A stretch of DNA of 64,000 nucleotides from Actinocrispum wychmicini (lineage in GTDB: Bacteria; Actinomycetota; Actinomycetes; Mycobacteriales; Pseudonocardiaceae), in contig NZ_SLWS01000009.1 of NCBI RefSeq assembly GCF_004345645.1, positions 62,001 to 126,000 on the forward strand. Direction: 5' to 3'. This document shows positions 15,785 through 22,895 of the stretch, piece after piece. The position numbers and the translations under genes were made by a program. Numbering within the stretch: the stretch's first letter is position 1; each line of letters starts with the position of its first letter. The notes under the pieces were generated by a model, which was not told the origin of the DNA, made no database searches, and saw only the letters and a list, made by a program, of their open reading frames with translations.

Positions 15785-17329
15785 TCAGCGCACGACCGGC
15801 GCGAGCTCGGCGGCCAGGCCCTTGCGGTCGATCTTTCCGTTGGCGGCCAACGGGATGCTGTCGCGGTGGTGGTAGCCCCGGGGACGCATGTACACCGGGA
15901 GCTCGGCGGCCAGGCGGGCGAAGTCGGTCTCGTCGACCGAGTCGCCGGTGTACGCGGCGTGCAGGTCGACCTCGCCGTCGGCCGCGGTCAGGGTGATCAC
16001 GACCACCTCGGCGATCGCCGGGTGGCGGCGCAGCACCGACTCGATCCCGCCGAGCTCGACCCGGTTGCCGCGGATCTTGATCTGGTCGTCCACCCGGCCG
16101 AGGTGGACCAGTTCGCCGTTCTCCCGCCGGATCCGGTCGCCGGTGCGGTACCAGTGCTCCGGGGTCAGCGGCCCGGTCCCGTCGTACACCGTGCCGACGT
16201 GGCCGTCGAAGGTCAGGAACCGACCCGCGTTCTGACGCGGATCCAGGTAGCCGCCGAAGCGCTGCGGACCGCGCAGGCACAGTTCGCCGTCGTTGCACGG
16301 CCGGCCCTCGCCATCGAGCAGGACGTGGTCCATGTGCGGGTAGATGTCGCCGATCGGCATGGACCGGTTGGACGTGACGGGCCAGTCGGCGGGTACTTCG
16401 TAGCCGGTGCAGATACAGGTCGTCTCGGTCGGCCCGTAGCAGTTGTTGATCCGCCCGTTCGGCGCGGCCGCCTGCCAGGCTGCGACCTGTTCAACCGTGA
16501 GCGCTTCGCCGCCGAACAACGCCCGGCGCAGCCCCGGCATGCTCCCTGGAGGCAGCGCACGCAGCCGGCGGGCGAAGGAGATGATCGACGGCACCGACAG
16601 CCAGTGCGTCAGCCGGTTCTCGTTGACGAACCGCACTGGGGTGAACACGTCCTTGGGCTGCGGGACGCACAGCGTGCCACCAGCGCCCCAGGTTTGGAAC
16701 AACTCGCAGACCGACCCGTCGAAGAACAGCTCGAAGGTCTGCGACGCGCGGGTGTCGGCGGTGAAGCCGAACTGGGCGATGTTGTGCGCCAGCAAGGTCG
16801 AGATGTTCGCGTTCGTGATCGGCACGCCTTTCGGCGTCCCAGTCGAGCCGGACGTGTAGATGATGTAAGCGATGTCGCCAGCGCCTGTCGCGGGCAACGG
16901 CCCGGTTTCGCCGTGCAGCGCCGCCCGCCAACGGTCGCCGGTCAGGTCGACGATCGGGATTCCCGACCGCAGTGGGTACGCCGGCAACTGCTTGGCCGAC
17001 GTGTCGTCGACAATCGCCGCGTCCAGACCGGCATCGCTGGTGGTCATCAGGTTCCGGGCGACCGGCGCGCCCGGGTCGAGCGGCACCACGGCCGCGCCGA
17101 GCCGCAGGATCGCCAGGTAGCTCACGTAACTGGCCAGACTTCGCGAAGTCAGCAGGCCGACTCGTCGCGGGAGCCGGCCGGAGTCAGCGACGACGCGCAC
17201 AGCCATCCGATCGACCGCGGCACGCAGCTCGGCATAGCTCAGAGTGAACCCGCTGACCTCGATGGCCGTCGCTGCCGCGTGGCGACCGACCGAGTCGCCG
17301 AACCAGTCGTAGAGCCGGCGGGCCGTCAC
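15785..17329 (-). CDS. Stand-alone NRPS-type adenylation domain
   Basis: 514 residues comprising an amino-acid-activating A domain only. Core motifs A3 IIYTSGSTGTPKGV, A5 NCYGPTE, A7 YRTGD, A8 GRVDDQIKIRGNRVELGG and A10 NGKIDRKGL are intact, including the catalytic Lys. No condensation, carrier or thioesterase domain is attached or encoded in the window. A hand alignment to GrsA gives a specificity code of roughly D-G-C-S-L-G-C-C-I-K, which I cannot assign. The acidic position 235 is kept, so an alpha-amino acid is likely. The GTG start overlaps the stop of a tiny upstream ORF (GTGA). It is the first large gene of the operon. Confidence 0.88.
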   Translation of the reverse strand: MTARRLYDWFGDSVGRHAAATAIEVSGFTLSYAELRAAVDRMAVRVVADSGRLPRRVGLLTSRSLASYVSYLAILRLGAAVVPLDPGAPVARNLMTTSDAGLDAAIVDDTSAKQLPAYPLRSGIPIVDLTGDRWRAALHGETGPLPATGAGDIAYIIYTSGSTGTPKGVPITNANISTLLAHNIAQFGFTADTRASQTFELFFDGSVCELFQTWGAGGTLCVPQPKDVFTPVRFVNENRLTHWLSVPSIISFARRLRALPPGSMPGLRRALFGGEALTVEQVAAWQAAAPNGRINNCYGPTETTCICTGYEVPADWPVTSNRSMPIGDIYPHMDHVLLDGEGRPCNDGELCLRGPQRFGGYLDPRQNAGRFLTFDGHVGTVYDGTGPLTPEHWYRTGDRIRRENGELVHLGRVDDQIKIRGNRVELGGIESVLRRHPAIAEVVVITLTAADGEVDLHAAYTGDSVDETDFARLAAELPVYMRPRGYHHRDSIPLAANGKIDRKGLAAELAPVVR

Positions 17330-17394
17330 CGCTGCCGTCCATTATGGATGGTCAAGAGCGGCCATCTGTTCAGGCGAAACATTTTCGGGTTCAC
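17326..17394 (-). CDS. Possible 22-residue ORF, translationally coupled to the A-domain gene
   Basis: A GTG at 17394 is preceded by GGGGGGAG with a 6-nt spacer, a very good ribosome binding site. It opens a 22-codon frame (MNPKMFRLNRWPLLTIHNGR then QR) whose TGA overlaps the GTG start of the A-domain gene by 4 bp. All other junctions in this operon are coupled in the same way, which favours real translation. The peptide is basic with one Trp and no cysteines, and resembles no precursor I know. It may be only a translational-coupling leader. Confidence 0.4.
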   Translation of the reverse strand: MNPKMFRLNRWPLLTIHNGRQR

Positions 17395-17510
17395 TGGGGT
17401 CTCCCCCCGAGTCGAATCGGCGTCCACGGACACCTTCACCAACCCGGGTGTTCCCCCGGTGTACTCGAGTTGTATCGACGCTGTTGCGCCTGATCAGACG
17501 AAGCCCTGGG

Positions 17511-17885
17511 TCAACGAATGGTCAACGGCACGGTCACGATGTCCACCAACGCGGCGTCAACCGGCCCGTCGGGACGCAATTGATCTGTATGTTCTCGCAA
17601 CAGATACGCGTGGAACGTCATTTCACCTGCGGCGTCGAAGGTCCGTTGCCGTCCATACAGGCACCACGGGTTGAGCACAACAGTGTTGTCGGACAACGGC
17701 GGCTCAAGCGAGATCGGCAACGGCAGGCCGGTCGGGTGCGCGGCCACCGGGTTCGGCCCGATCAGCAGGCTACGGTCCAGCATCACGGTGTCATAGGTGT
17801 CATTGAGCAGGACCAGCCGTACGACGACCTTGTCACCGTCGTCGGTGGGAACCTGTTCCAGCGTCAGCTTCACGCGCTCACCCAC
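17511..17885 (-). CDS. Hypothetical protein, 124 residues
   Basis: A short cytoplasmic-looking, beta-strand-rich protein (alternating hydrophobic stretches VVVRLVLLND, YDTVMLDRSLLIG, EMTFHAYLL) with no signal peptide and no motif that I recognise. The GTG start directly abuts the stop of the HEQNH protein gene, so the two form a coupled pair and probably act together; it could be a cognate inhibitor, chaperone or structural partner. About 115 bp of non-coding DNA separate it from the start of the biosynthetic operon, so it is more likely part of the upstream pair than of the operon. Confidence 0.6.
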   Translation of the reverse strand: MGERVKLTLEQVPTDDGDKVVVRLVLLNDTYDTVMLDRSLLIGPNPVAAHPTGLPLPISLEPPLSDNTVVLNPWCLYGRQRTFDAAGEMTFHAYLLREHTDQLRPDGPVDAALVDIVTVPLTIR

Positions 17886-18791
17886 CTACACGTCGACGAA
17901 GTGGTCGTAGTTGACGCCGGCGACGGTCTTCGGCCCGAGGTCGTGGTACCAGCCGGCGGAGGCGGCGTCGGCGGTGTCCACGGTCCCGCCCGGCAGGTTG
18001 TCGGTGTTGTCCTGGTTGCGGAACGCGGTCAGGCTGTCGTTCCACTTCAACTCGGTCTCCAACGCCGTCTTGGCCGCGGCCTCGTCCGCGCCCGCGCTCA
18101 ACGCCTTGGCCTCGCCCGTGCGCGCCTTGACCCTGTCCTCCAGCGGCTTGACGTGGGCGTCGTGCGCGGTCTTGCTGTGCGCGATGTGGTTCTGCTCGTG
18201 CGTGTCGATCCGGGCCGCGGCCGCGGCGGTGATGAAATACGTCGCGTTGGCGCCGACCGGCACCCCGAAGTACTTCCGGCTGACCGTCACAGTCCCCGTC
18301 CCGGCGCGCACCCACGCACGCGCTGTCCCGGCGTCGCCCGCGGGCCGCGTCTCGATCACCGGAGCGACCGCGGTGAAACTGCCGATGTTGGGAGTCGTAC
18401 CGCCGTTACCGCCGGCCCAGTTGACCACCCCGGTGCCTGCCTTCCCGGCGTTGACGAAGACGGTCGCGGCCACTTCGGACTGCCACTCACCATCGATGAG
18501 GCCTTCGTCGTTCAACGGCATCGGCGACGGGTCCGGCCCGGCCGGCGCGATGGAGATCGGCGTGGGGACGAACAGGTCGGTCCCCGCACTCCCCTGATCC
18601 TCCACCGCACGAGCGACACCGCCAGGAAGAACCGCGGTCGCCACGTTCCGTCCCGCCGATGACAGCAACCTGGACACCGCCTGATTGCCGGCGCTGTTCT
18701 GCAGAAGCTCGATGGACGCGCCTTGCTCCCGCACCCGCGCGCCAGGCGCTGCCTCCGCCTGCTGGTCAGAGGTGCTGTGCACGTGTCTCAC
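17886..18791 (-). CDS. Orphan eCIS-type protein with leader motif and HExxH metalloprotease-like motif
   Basis: About 301 residues. Near residue 30 is the block LLQNSAGNQAVSRLL, a close match to the LQRxAGNxAVxxLL motif seen at the N terminus of proteins linked to extracellular contractile injection systems (often DUF4157). No DUF4157 follows; instead a central region leads to DTHEQNHIAHSK, an HExxH zinc-protease-type motif, then an acidic/alanine-rich helix. The frame is open to 18878 (TTG), but GTG at 18791 starts just before the usual short leader and has GAGGGCGG eight bases upstream. No sheath, tube or baseplate genes are visible nearby. A toxin/effector role is inference. Confidence 0.6.
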   Translation of the reverse strand: MRHVHSTSDQQAEAAPGARVREQGASIELLQNSAGNQAVSRLLSSAGRNVATAVLPGGVARAVEDQGSAGTDLFVPTPISIAPAGPDPSPMPLNDEGLIDGEWQSEVAATVFVNAGKAGTGVVNWAGGNGGTTPNIGSFTAVAPVIETRPAGDAGTARAWVRAGTGTVTVSRKYFGVPVGANATYFITAAAAARIDTHEQNHIAHSKTAHDAHVKPLEDRVKARTGEAKALSAGADEAAAKTALETELKWNDSLTAFRNQDNTDNLPGGTVDTADAASAGWYHDLGPKTVAGVNYDHFVDV

Positions 18792-18927
18792 ATGGACCAC
18801 CGCCCTCGACCAACGGTTCAACCCGCTGAACCCGACTGTAAGCCGGTCGCCCCCATCCGGCGCGACGACGTCACCCAAATCTGTCCGAAAGGCGCCGCGG
18901 TCTGCCCGAACGCGCAGCCCGCCGTCA

Positions 18928-18977
18928 TTTTAAACTTGGCCCGTTTCTCCCTGGGAAGATGGCGGTAAAGTTTAAAA
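18928..18977 (+). promoter_or_regulatory. Inverted repeat and probable leaderless promoter of the double-MerR gene
   Basis: TTTTAAACTT (18928-18937) and AAGTTTAAAA (18968-18977) are a perfect 10-bp inverted repeat with a 30-bp spacer, conspicuously AT-rich in this GC-rich DNA. The right arm overlaps a -10-like TAAAGT (18966-18971) that ends 7 nt before the GTG at 18979, so transcription may begin at the start codon. The MerR protein itself is the obvious candidate ligand. Confidence 0.55.
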
Positions 18978-18978
18978 C

Positions 18979-19710
18979 GTGCAGAAGCTACGTCCGGTCG
19001 ATCTCGCCCGCGAGCACGGCATCACGCCCCAGGCGGTCCGCAACTACGAACAACAAGGACTCATCCCGCCCGCACAGCGCACCGCGACCGGCTATCGCGT
19101 CTACACCGAGGTGCACGCCGCTGCCCTGCGCGCCCATCTGGCCATTGTCCCCGCACACGGCTACGCCGTCGCCCGGGAGATCATGCGCGGGCTCAACACA
19201 GGCCATTTGGACGTCGCGTTGACAGCGATCGACCGCAGCCACGCCCAACTCCTTCGCGACCGCGAGACATTGGAAGCGGTCAGCGAAGCCGTCACGCATC
19301 TGACCGCGGCGCCGGACACCCCTGCCCAAGGGCGCCGCGTCACCTTCAGCATCGGGAGGCTGGCGGACCGCCTCGGCGTGACCGCCGCGACCCTGCGCAA
19401 CTGGGAGGACGCCGGAATTGTGGTCCCCCAACGGATGGCGTCCGGACACCGCACCTACGGCGCCGACGACGTCCGCGACGCCGAGCTCGCGCACCTCCTG
19501 CGCCGCGGCGGCTACCGGCTTGAGCAGATCTCGACTGTGGTCCAACAGATCCGTACGGCCGGCGGGACGTTGGCGCTGTCGGCGGCGTTGACGGACTGGC
19601 AGCAACGGCTGACCGCGCGTGGCGTCGCGATGCTCAACGCCGCCAACCAACTCGCTGGTTACGTAGCGGTCCTCGACATCGCCCACGATCGACAGTCCGC
19701 GACCAGCTGA
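18979..19710 (+). CDS. MerR-family regulator with two HTH domains (TioE-like)
   Basis: 243 residues with two separate MerR helix-turn-helix units: residues 5-45 (DLAREHGITPQAVRNYEQQG, then GYRVY) and about 118-160 (IGRLADRLGVTAATLRNWED, then GHRTYG). Both retain the R-x-Y/W-E and G-x-R-x-Y signatures of MerR wing helices. No metal-binding cysteines are present, so it probably senses an organic ligand or acts as a two-headed DNA-binding factor, as proposed for the TioE family. The GTG start is immediately after a perfect inverted repeat, suggesting autoregulation and leaderless translation. It converges with the AhpD-like gene 12 bp downstream. Confidence 0.85.
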   Translation: MQKLRPVDLAREHGITPQAVRNYEQQGLIPPAQRTATGYRVYTEVHAAALRAHLAIVPAHGYAVAREIMRGLNTGHLDVALTAIDRSHAQLLRDRETLEAVSEAVTHLTAAPDTPAQGRRVTFSIGRLADRLGVTAATLRNWEDAGIVVPQRMASGHRTYGADDVRDAELAHLLRRGGYRLEQISTVVQQIRTAGGTLALSAALTDWQQRLTARGVAMLNAANQLAGYVAVLDIAHDRQSATS

Positions 19711-19721
19711 TGCGCGTTCAT

Positions 19722-20582
19722 CTACTCCTGCCCGACTTCGCGGCCGGCGTCGAAACTCCGGAGCGCGGCGCCCACGGTCGCGGCGACGGTGATTTCGAAG
19801 ATCGCGTCCTCGGCGTGTCCGGCGGACTTGAGTTGGTCGATGTCGGCGTCGGTCACGCGGTAGCTGTGGTCGCGCACGGTCGCTGCGTACCTTTGCCAGG
19901 GCTCTGGGGCTGAGTCGCCGGTCGCGACGGCCTGGCGTAGTGCGGTATCGGTGGTCGCTGGGGCGTTGAACACCGCGTGCCGCAGGTTGTCCACGAGACC
20001 ACCGTGATCGGCGCGGTCGCCGTCGGCGATCAGGAACGCGGGGAAGCGGTAGCCGAATCGGTGCAGCGAGCGGGTTCCCGTTTCCAGTTGACCGTCGCGC
20101 AGTTCGAAGCCGAACGCGTTGGCCAGTCGGTTGACAACGTTCCACACCAGGTTGACGTGCAACGCCTCCAGGACTGCCCGCCGGGGTAGATCCACGGCCC
20201 GCGCTTGGTCGGGCGTGCTGCTGACAGTGTCGAGGAACTCGCGGATGGCCCGTAGTTCCGGCCGGGCCGAAGACGGGTCGTCCGGGTCGACTTCGCCGTG
20301 GGCGGCCAGTCTGGTGAGCTCGGTGTGCGTGACGTGGCAGAACGAGCACTGGTGCAACTGCGCGGTGCACATGGCCAGGTACTCGCGTTCGCCCGCGGTC
20401 CAGAACGACGGGCCGCGCATGGCGTGGGCGGTGAGATCGAGCAACGGGCGCGCGAAGAAACCTGGACGGTACAGCAGCATCTTGACGATGTCCGGGCTGT
20501 CCACGCCGGCCATGCGGGACGTGGCGCCGAGAAAGAGCCTGGCACGCAGGCGGTGACCATGGTCAAGGACGGAAAGTCGCAT
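19722..20582 (-). CDS. AhpD-like/carboxymuconolactone decarboxylase family protein
   Basis: 286 residues, mostly helical. QCSFCHVTHTELT carries the CxxCH motif of the AhpD core, the redox-active cysteine pair used in peroxide reduction. Family members of this size are annotated as peroxidase-related or CMD-domain proteins. The frame is open to 20663, but the ATG at 20582 has CGGAG five bases upstream. The gene diverges from cmtR, with about 150 bp between starts, so its promoter region is shared with a metal-responsive regulator; a stress link is plausible but unproved. Confidence 0.72.
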   Translation of the reverse strand: MRLSVLDHGHRLRARLFLGATSRMAGVDSPDIVKMLLYRPGFFARPLLDLTAHAMRGPSFWTAGEREYLAMCTAQLHQCSFCHVTHTELTRLAAHGEVDPDDPSSARPELRAIREFLDTVSSTPDQARAVDLPRRAVLEALHVNLVWNVVNRLANAFGFELRDGQLETGTRSLHRFGYRFPAFLIADGDRADHGGLVDNLRHAVFNAPATTDTALRQAVATGDSAPEPWQRYAATVRDHSYRVTDADIDQLKSAGHAEDAIFEITVAATVGAALRSFDAGREVGQE

Positions 20583-20699
20583 GTGAACTCCGAGGTCGGG
20601 CCGAGGAGCAGCGGGTCGCAGTCGAGAAGATGACGAACGGGCCGGCCGGATCTCGACACCCACACGGATTTCCTATCTGACCAGACCGGCCGGAGTTCC

Positions 20700-20734
20700 G
20701 CTGACAGGTCAGCTCTCAGTGTATTGTTCACGCT
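20700..20734 (+). promoter_or_regulatory. Palindrome and probable leaderless promoter upstream of cmtR
   Basis: GCTGACAGGTCAGC (20700-20713) is a perfect 6-bp inverted repeat with a 2-bp centre. A -10-like TATTGT (20722-20727) ends 7 nt before the GTG at 20735, the spacing of leaderless transcripts. The palindrome overlaps the -35 zone, the expected place for an ArsR/SmtB-type repressor operator. Confidence 0.5.
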
Positions 20735-21070
20735 GTGCTGACATGTGAGGCGCGGGAGTCCGCGCTGGCCCGCCTCGGCCGGGCGCTGGCCGACCCGACG
20801 CGGTGTCGGATCCTGGTCGCCCTGCTCGACGGGGTGAGCTACCCCGGCCGGCTGGCCACCCAACTCGGGTTGAGTCGGTCGAACGTGTCCAACCACCTGT
20901 CCTGCCTGCGGGGTTGCGGCCTGGTCGTCGCCACCTACGAAGGCCGCCAGGTCCGCTACGCCCTCGCGGACGCGCACTTGGCGCGCGCGTTGAGTGAACT
21001 GGTCCAGGTCGTACTCGCGGTCGACACCGAGGAGCCGTGCATCGAACCCGTCACCGCGGGGTCTCGTTGA
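20735..21070 (+). CDS. cmtR: CmtR-type cadmium/lead-sensing ArsR/SmtB repressor
   Basis: 111 residues, strikingly close to Mycobacterium tuberculosis CmtR along its whole length. The recognition segment SRSNVSNHLSCLRGC carries the metal ligands C57 and C61, and C102 in EEPC completes the Cd(II)/Pb(II) thiolate site known for CmtR; C24 is also present. The C-terminal tail after C102 is shorter than in M. tuberculosis. The GTG start lies 7 nt after a -10-like hexamer. Its stop overlaps the next gene (TTGA), so the transporter is presumably the regulated partner. In mycobacteria the cognate target is a P-type ATPase; here it is a CDF-like protein. Confidence 0.93.
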   Translation: MLTCEARESALARLGRALADPTRCRILVALLDGVSYPGRLATQLGLSRSNVSNHLSCLRGCGLVVATYEGRQVRYALADAHLARALSELVQVVLAVDTEEPCIEPVTAGSR

Positions 21071-21705
21071 CGACGTCTGATGGTTGCTGCGCGCCCAAGG
21101 CCACGGTCGATCCGCAGCGTCGCGCGGCGTTGTCGCGGCGGGTGCGGCTGCTGGTCGCCGCGACGATCACCTACAACGTCATCGAGGCGATCGTCGCGAT
21201 CACGGCCGGCACCGTGGCCTCGTCGACCGCGCTGATCGGGTTCGGGCTGGACTCGGTCATCGAGGTGGCGAGTGCCACGGCGGTGGCCTGGCAGTTCTCC
21301 GGCAAGGACCCGGAAGCTCGCGAGCGCGTGGCGTTGAAGGTGATCGCGGTGTCGTTCTTCGCCCTCGCGCTCTACGTCACCGTCGAATCGGTGCGCTCGC
21401 TGCTGGGCACGGAATCGGCTGAGCACTCCACGGTCGGGATCGTGCTGGCCGCGGTGTCCCTCCTGGTGATGCCGTTCCTGTCCTACGCCCAGCGGCGCGC
21501 CGGTCGCGAACTGGGCTCGGCCAGCGCGGTCGCGGACTCCAAGCAGACCCTGCTCTGCACCTACCTGTCCGGCGTCCTGCTGGTCGGCCTGCTGCTCAAC
21601 AGCTTGTTCGGCTGGTCCTGGGCCGACCCGATCGTCGCCCTGGTCATCGCCGTCGTCGCGGTCAAAGAAGGCCGCGAAGCCTGGCGCGGCGAGCACTGCT
21701 GCTGA
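21067..21705 (+). CDS. Short CDF-like cation efflux transporter
   Basis: About 212 residues with six likely membrane segments, including GLDSVIEVASATAVAW, in which the Asp is the usual metal ligand of TM2 in cation-diffusion facilitators, and SWADPIVALVIAVVAV in TM5 with a second Asp. It lacks the cytoplasmic C-terminal metal-binding domain of classical CDFs and instead has vicinal cysteines at both ends (DGCCAPK, EHCC). TTG at 21067 overlaps the cmtR stop; an in-frame GTG at 21037 is an alternative. Co-transcription with cmtR points to export of cadmium, lead or a similar soft metal. Confidence 0.75.
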   Translation: MTTSDGCCAPKATVDPQRRAALSRRVRLLVAATITYNVIEAIVAITAGTVASSTALIGFGLDSVIEVASATAVAWQFSGKDPEARERVALKVIAVSFFALALYVTVESVRSLLGTESAEHSTVGIVLAAVSLLVMPFLSYAQRRAGRELGSASAVADSKQTLLCTYLSGVLLVGLLLNSLFGWSWADPIVALVIAVVAVKEGREAWRGEHCC

Positions 21706-21720
21706 CTCGGCCGGCCGTGG

Positions 21721-21758
21721 TTGACACAGCACATTGACTCACTCACTATTGACTCAAT
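21721..21758 (+). promoter_or_regulatory. Promoter and operator repeats of the arsR-arsC fusion gene
   Basis: TTGACA (21721-21726) and CACTAT (21744-21749) are spaced by 17 bp, like a sigma-70-type promoter. ATTGACTCA occurs twice (21733-21741, 21748-21756), and the second copy extends into the inverted repeat ATTGA-C-TCAAT (21748-21758), a typical ArsR half-site arrangement, covering the -10 region and the start codon at 21757. Confidence 0.5.
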
Positions 21759-22446
21759 GAATACTGAGTGGTCTTCGTCAGTGCGGGAGCGGGCCCGACT
21801 GCACGCGGCCTTGGGTGAGCCCGCCCGGCTGGCGATAGTGGATCGCCTGATGCTCGGCGACGTCTCCCCCAGCGAGATCGGACGCGACCTGGGCGTGCCC
21901 AGCAACCTGCTGGCGCACCACCTCAAGCTGCTCGAACAAGTCGGCATGATCGAGCGCTCCCGCTCGGAGGGCGATCACCGGCGCACATACCTGTGCCTAC
22001 GACCACAATCCCTGACGGGTCTTGTACCGACGAATCCGCGGTCGGCCCTGCGCGTGGTGTTTGTGTGCACGCACAACTCGGCGCGGTCCCAACTGGCTGC
22101 GGCGTTGTGGGCACGCCAGAGCCCGGTGCCCACCGCGTCGGCGGGAACTCAACCGGCTGCCCGTGTGCATCCACGCGCTGTAGCGGTGGCGCGGAGTCGT
22201 GGCCTGTCGCTGACTCGTACTTGCAGAGTCGACGAGGTCCTCCACGACGGGGACCTGGTGGTCGCGGTGTGCGACAACGCGCACGAAGAACTCGGGACGA
22301 AGGCCAGTGACCGGTTGCACTGGTCGATCCCGGACCCGGCCCGAGTGGACACGGACGACGCGTTCGACCAGGCATTCAGCGACATCGCCGACCGGATCGA
22401 CCGGCTGGTCCCCGCCGTCCACCCTCCTGGCGAGAGCCATGCCTGA
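21757..22446 (+). CDS. ArsR repressor fused to ArsC-type arsenate reductase
   Basis: 229 residues in two parts. Residues 1-95 form a winged-helix ArsR domain (ARLAIVDRLMLGDVSPSEIG, LLAHHLKLLEQVGMIERSR) without cysteines in the HTH. Residues about 105-229 form a low-molecular-weight phosphatase/arsenate reductase domain with the P-loop VFVCTHNSARSQ, catalytic Cys, and the conserved DP loop reading SIPDPAR. Such fusions link arsenic sensing and detoxification in one actinobacterial polypeptide. The ATG at 21757 lies in the operator palindrome. The downstream arsC overlaps by 8 bp. Because the HTH lacks the usual thiol pair, the sensor cysteines, if any, must be elsewhere. Confidence 0.85.
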   Translation: MNTEWSSSVRERARLHAALGEPARLAIVDRLMLGDVSPSEIGRDLGVPSNLLAHHLKLLEQVGMIERSRSEGDHRRTYLCLRPQSLTGLVPTNPRSALRVVFVCTHNSARSQLAAALWARQSPVPTASAGTQPAARVHPRAVAVARSRGLSLTRTCRVDEVLHDGDLVVAVCDNAHEELGTKASDRLHWSIPDPARVDTDDAFDQAFSDIADRIDRLVPAVHPPGESHA

Positions 22447-22885
22447 CCGCCCGGACCCGACGACCAGGTTTCCGCACGGCAGGCCGACGGTGTTGTTCCT
22501 GTGCGTGCACAACGCCGGACGCAGCCAGATGGCGATGGGGTTCGTCCAGCACCTGGCCGGCGACCGAGCGGTGGCCTGGTCCGGCGGATCTGAGCCCGCT
22601 GACGAGATCAACCCGGCCGCGGTCGCCGCGATGGCCGAACGCGGTATCGACATCACCGGCGAGTTCCCCAAGCCGTGGACCGACGAGATCGTCCGCGCGG
22701 CCGACGTGGTGATCACGATGGGTTGCGGCGACGCCTGCCCGGTGTTCCCCGGCAAGCGTTACCTCGACTGGGAACTGGACGACCCGGCCGGCAAGAGCGT
22801 CGACGACGTCCGTCCGGTGCGGGATGAGATCGAACGTCGGGTCCGGGCGCTGCTCGACGAACTGGGCGTCCCGGTCCTGACGTGA
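22439..22885 (+). CDS. arsC: Arsenate reductase (low-molecular-weight phosphatase type)
   Basis: 148 residues. The P-loop LFLCVHNAGRSQMA provides the nucleophilic Cys and Arg, and MGCGDACPVFPGKRYLDWEL supplies the second and third cysteines plus the DW segment diagnostic for thioredoxin- or mycothiol-linked arsenate reductases. It reduces As(V) to As(III) in the cytoplasm. ATG at 22439 lies inside the 3' end of the arsR-arsC fusion gene (8-bp overlap), and the aquaporin gene follows after 10 bp with its own GAGGAG site, so all three are one operon. Two reductase domains in tandem are redundant or act on different thiols. Confidence 0.92.
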   Translation: MPDRPDPTTRFPHGRPTVLFLCVHNAGRSQMAMGFVQHLAGDRAVAWSGGSEPADEINPAAVAAMAERGIDITGEFPKPWTDEIVRAADVVITMGCGDACPVFPGKRYLDWELDDPAGKSVDDVRPVRDEIERRVRALLDELGVPVLT

Positions 22886-22895
22886 GGAGCCGTTG

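Noticed and set aside
3549..17329. Ordinary hydroxamate siderophore cluster
   Set aside because: Two N-hydroxylases suggested it, but there is no NIS synthetase, multi-module NRPS, siderophore transporter or iron-box-like site. Cupin plus MetRS-like plus DAO points to N-N chemistry.
13994..17674. 1226-codon open frame on the plus strand across the biosynthetic operon
   Set aside because: It is antisense to the N-hydroxylase and A-domain genes. Its translation is Arg/Gly/Pro/Val-rich with no domain, a GC-rich shadow.
17886..18791. Part of a complete contractile injection system locus
   Set aside because: Only a leader-like motif is present; no sheath, tube, spike, baseplate or AAA+ gene is in the window.
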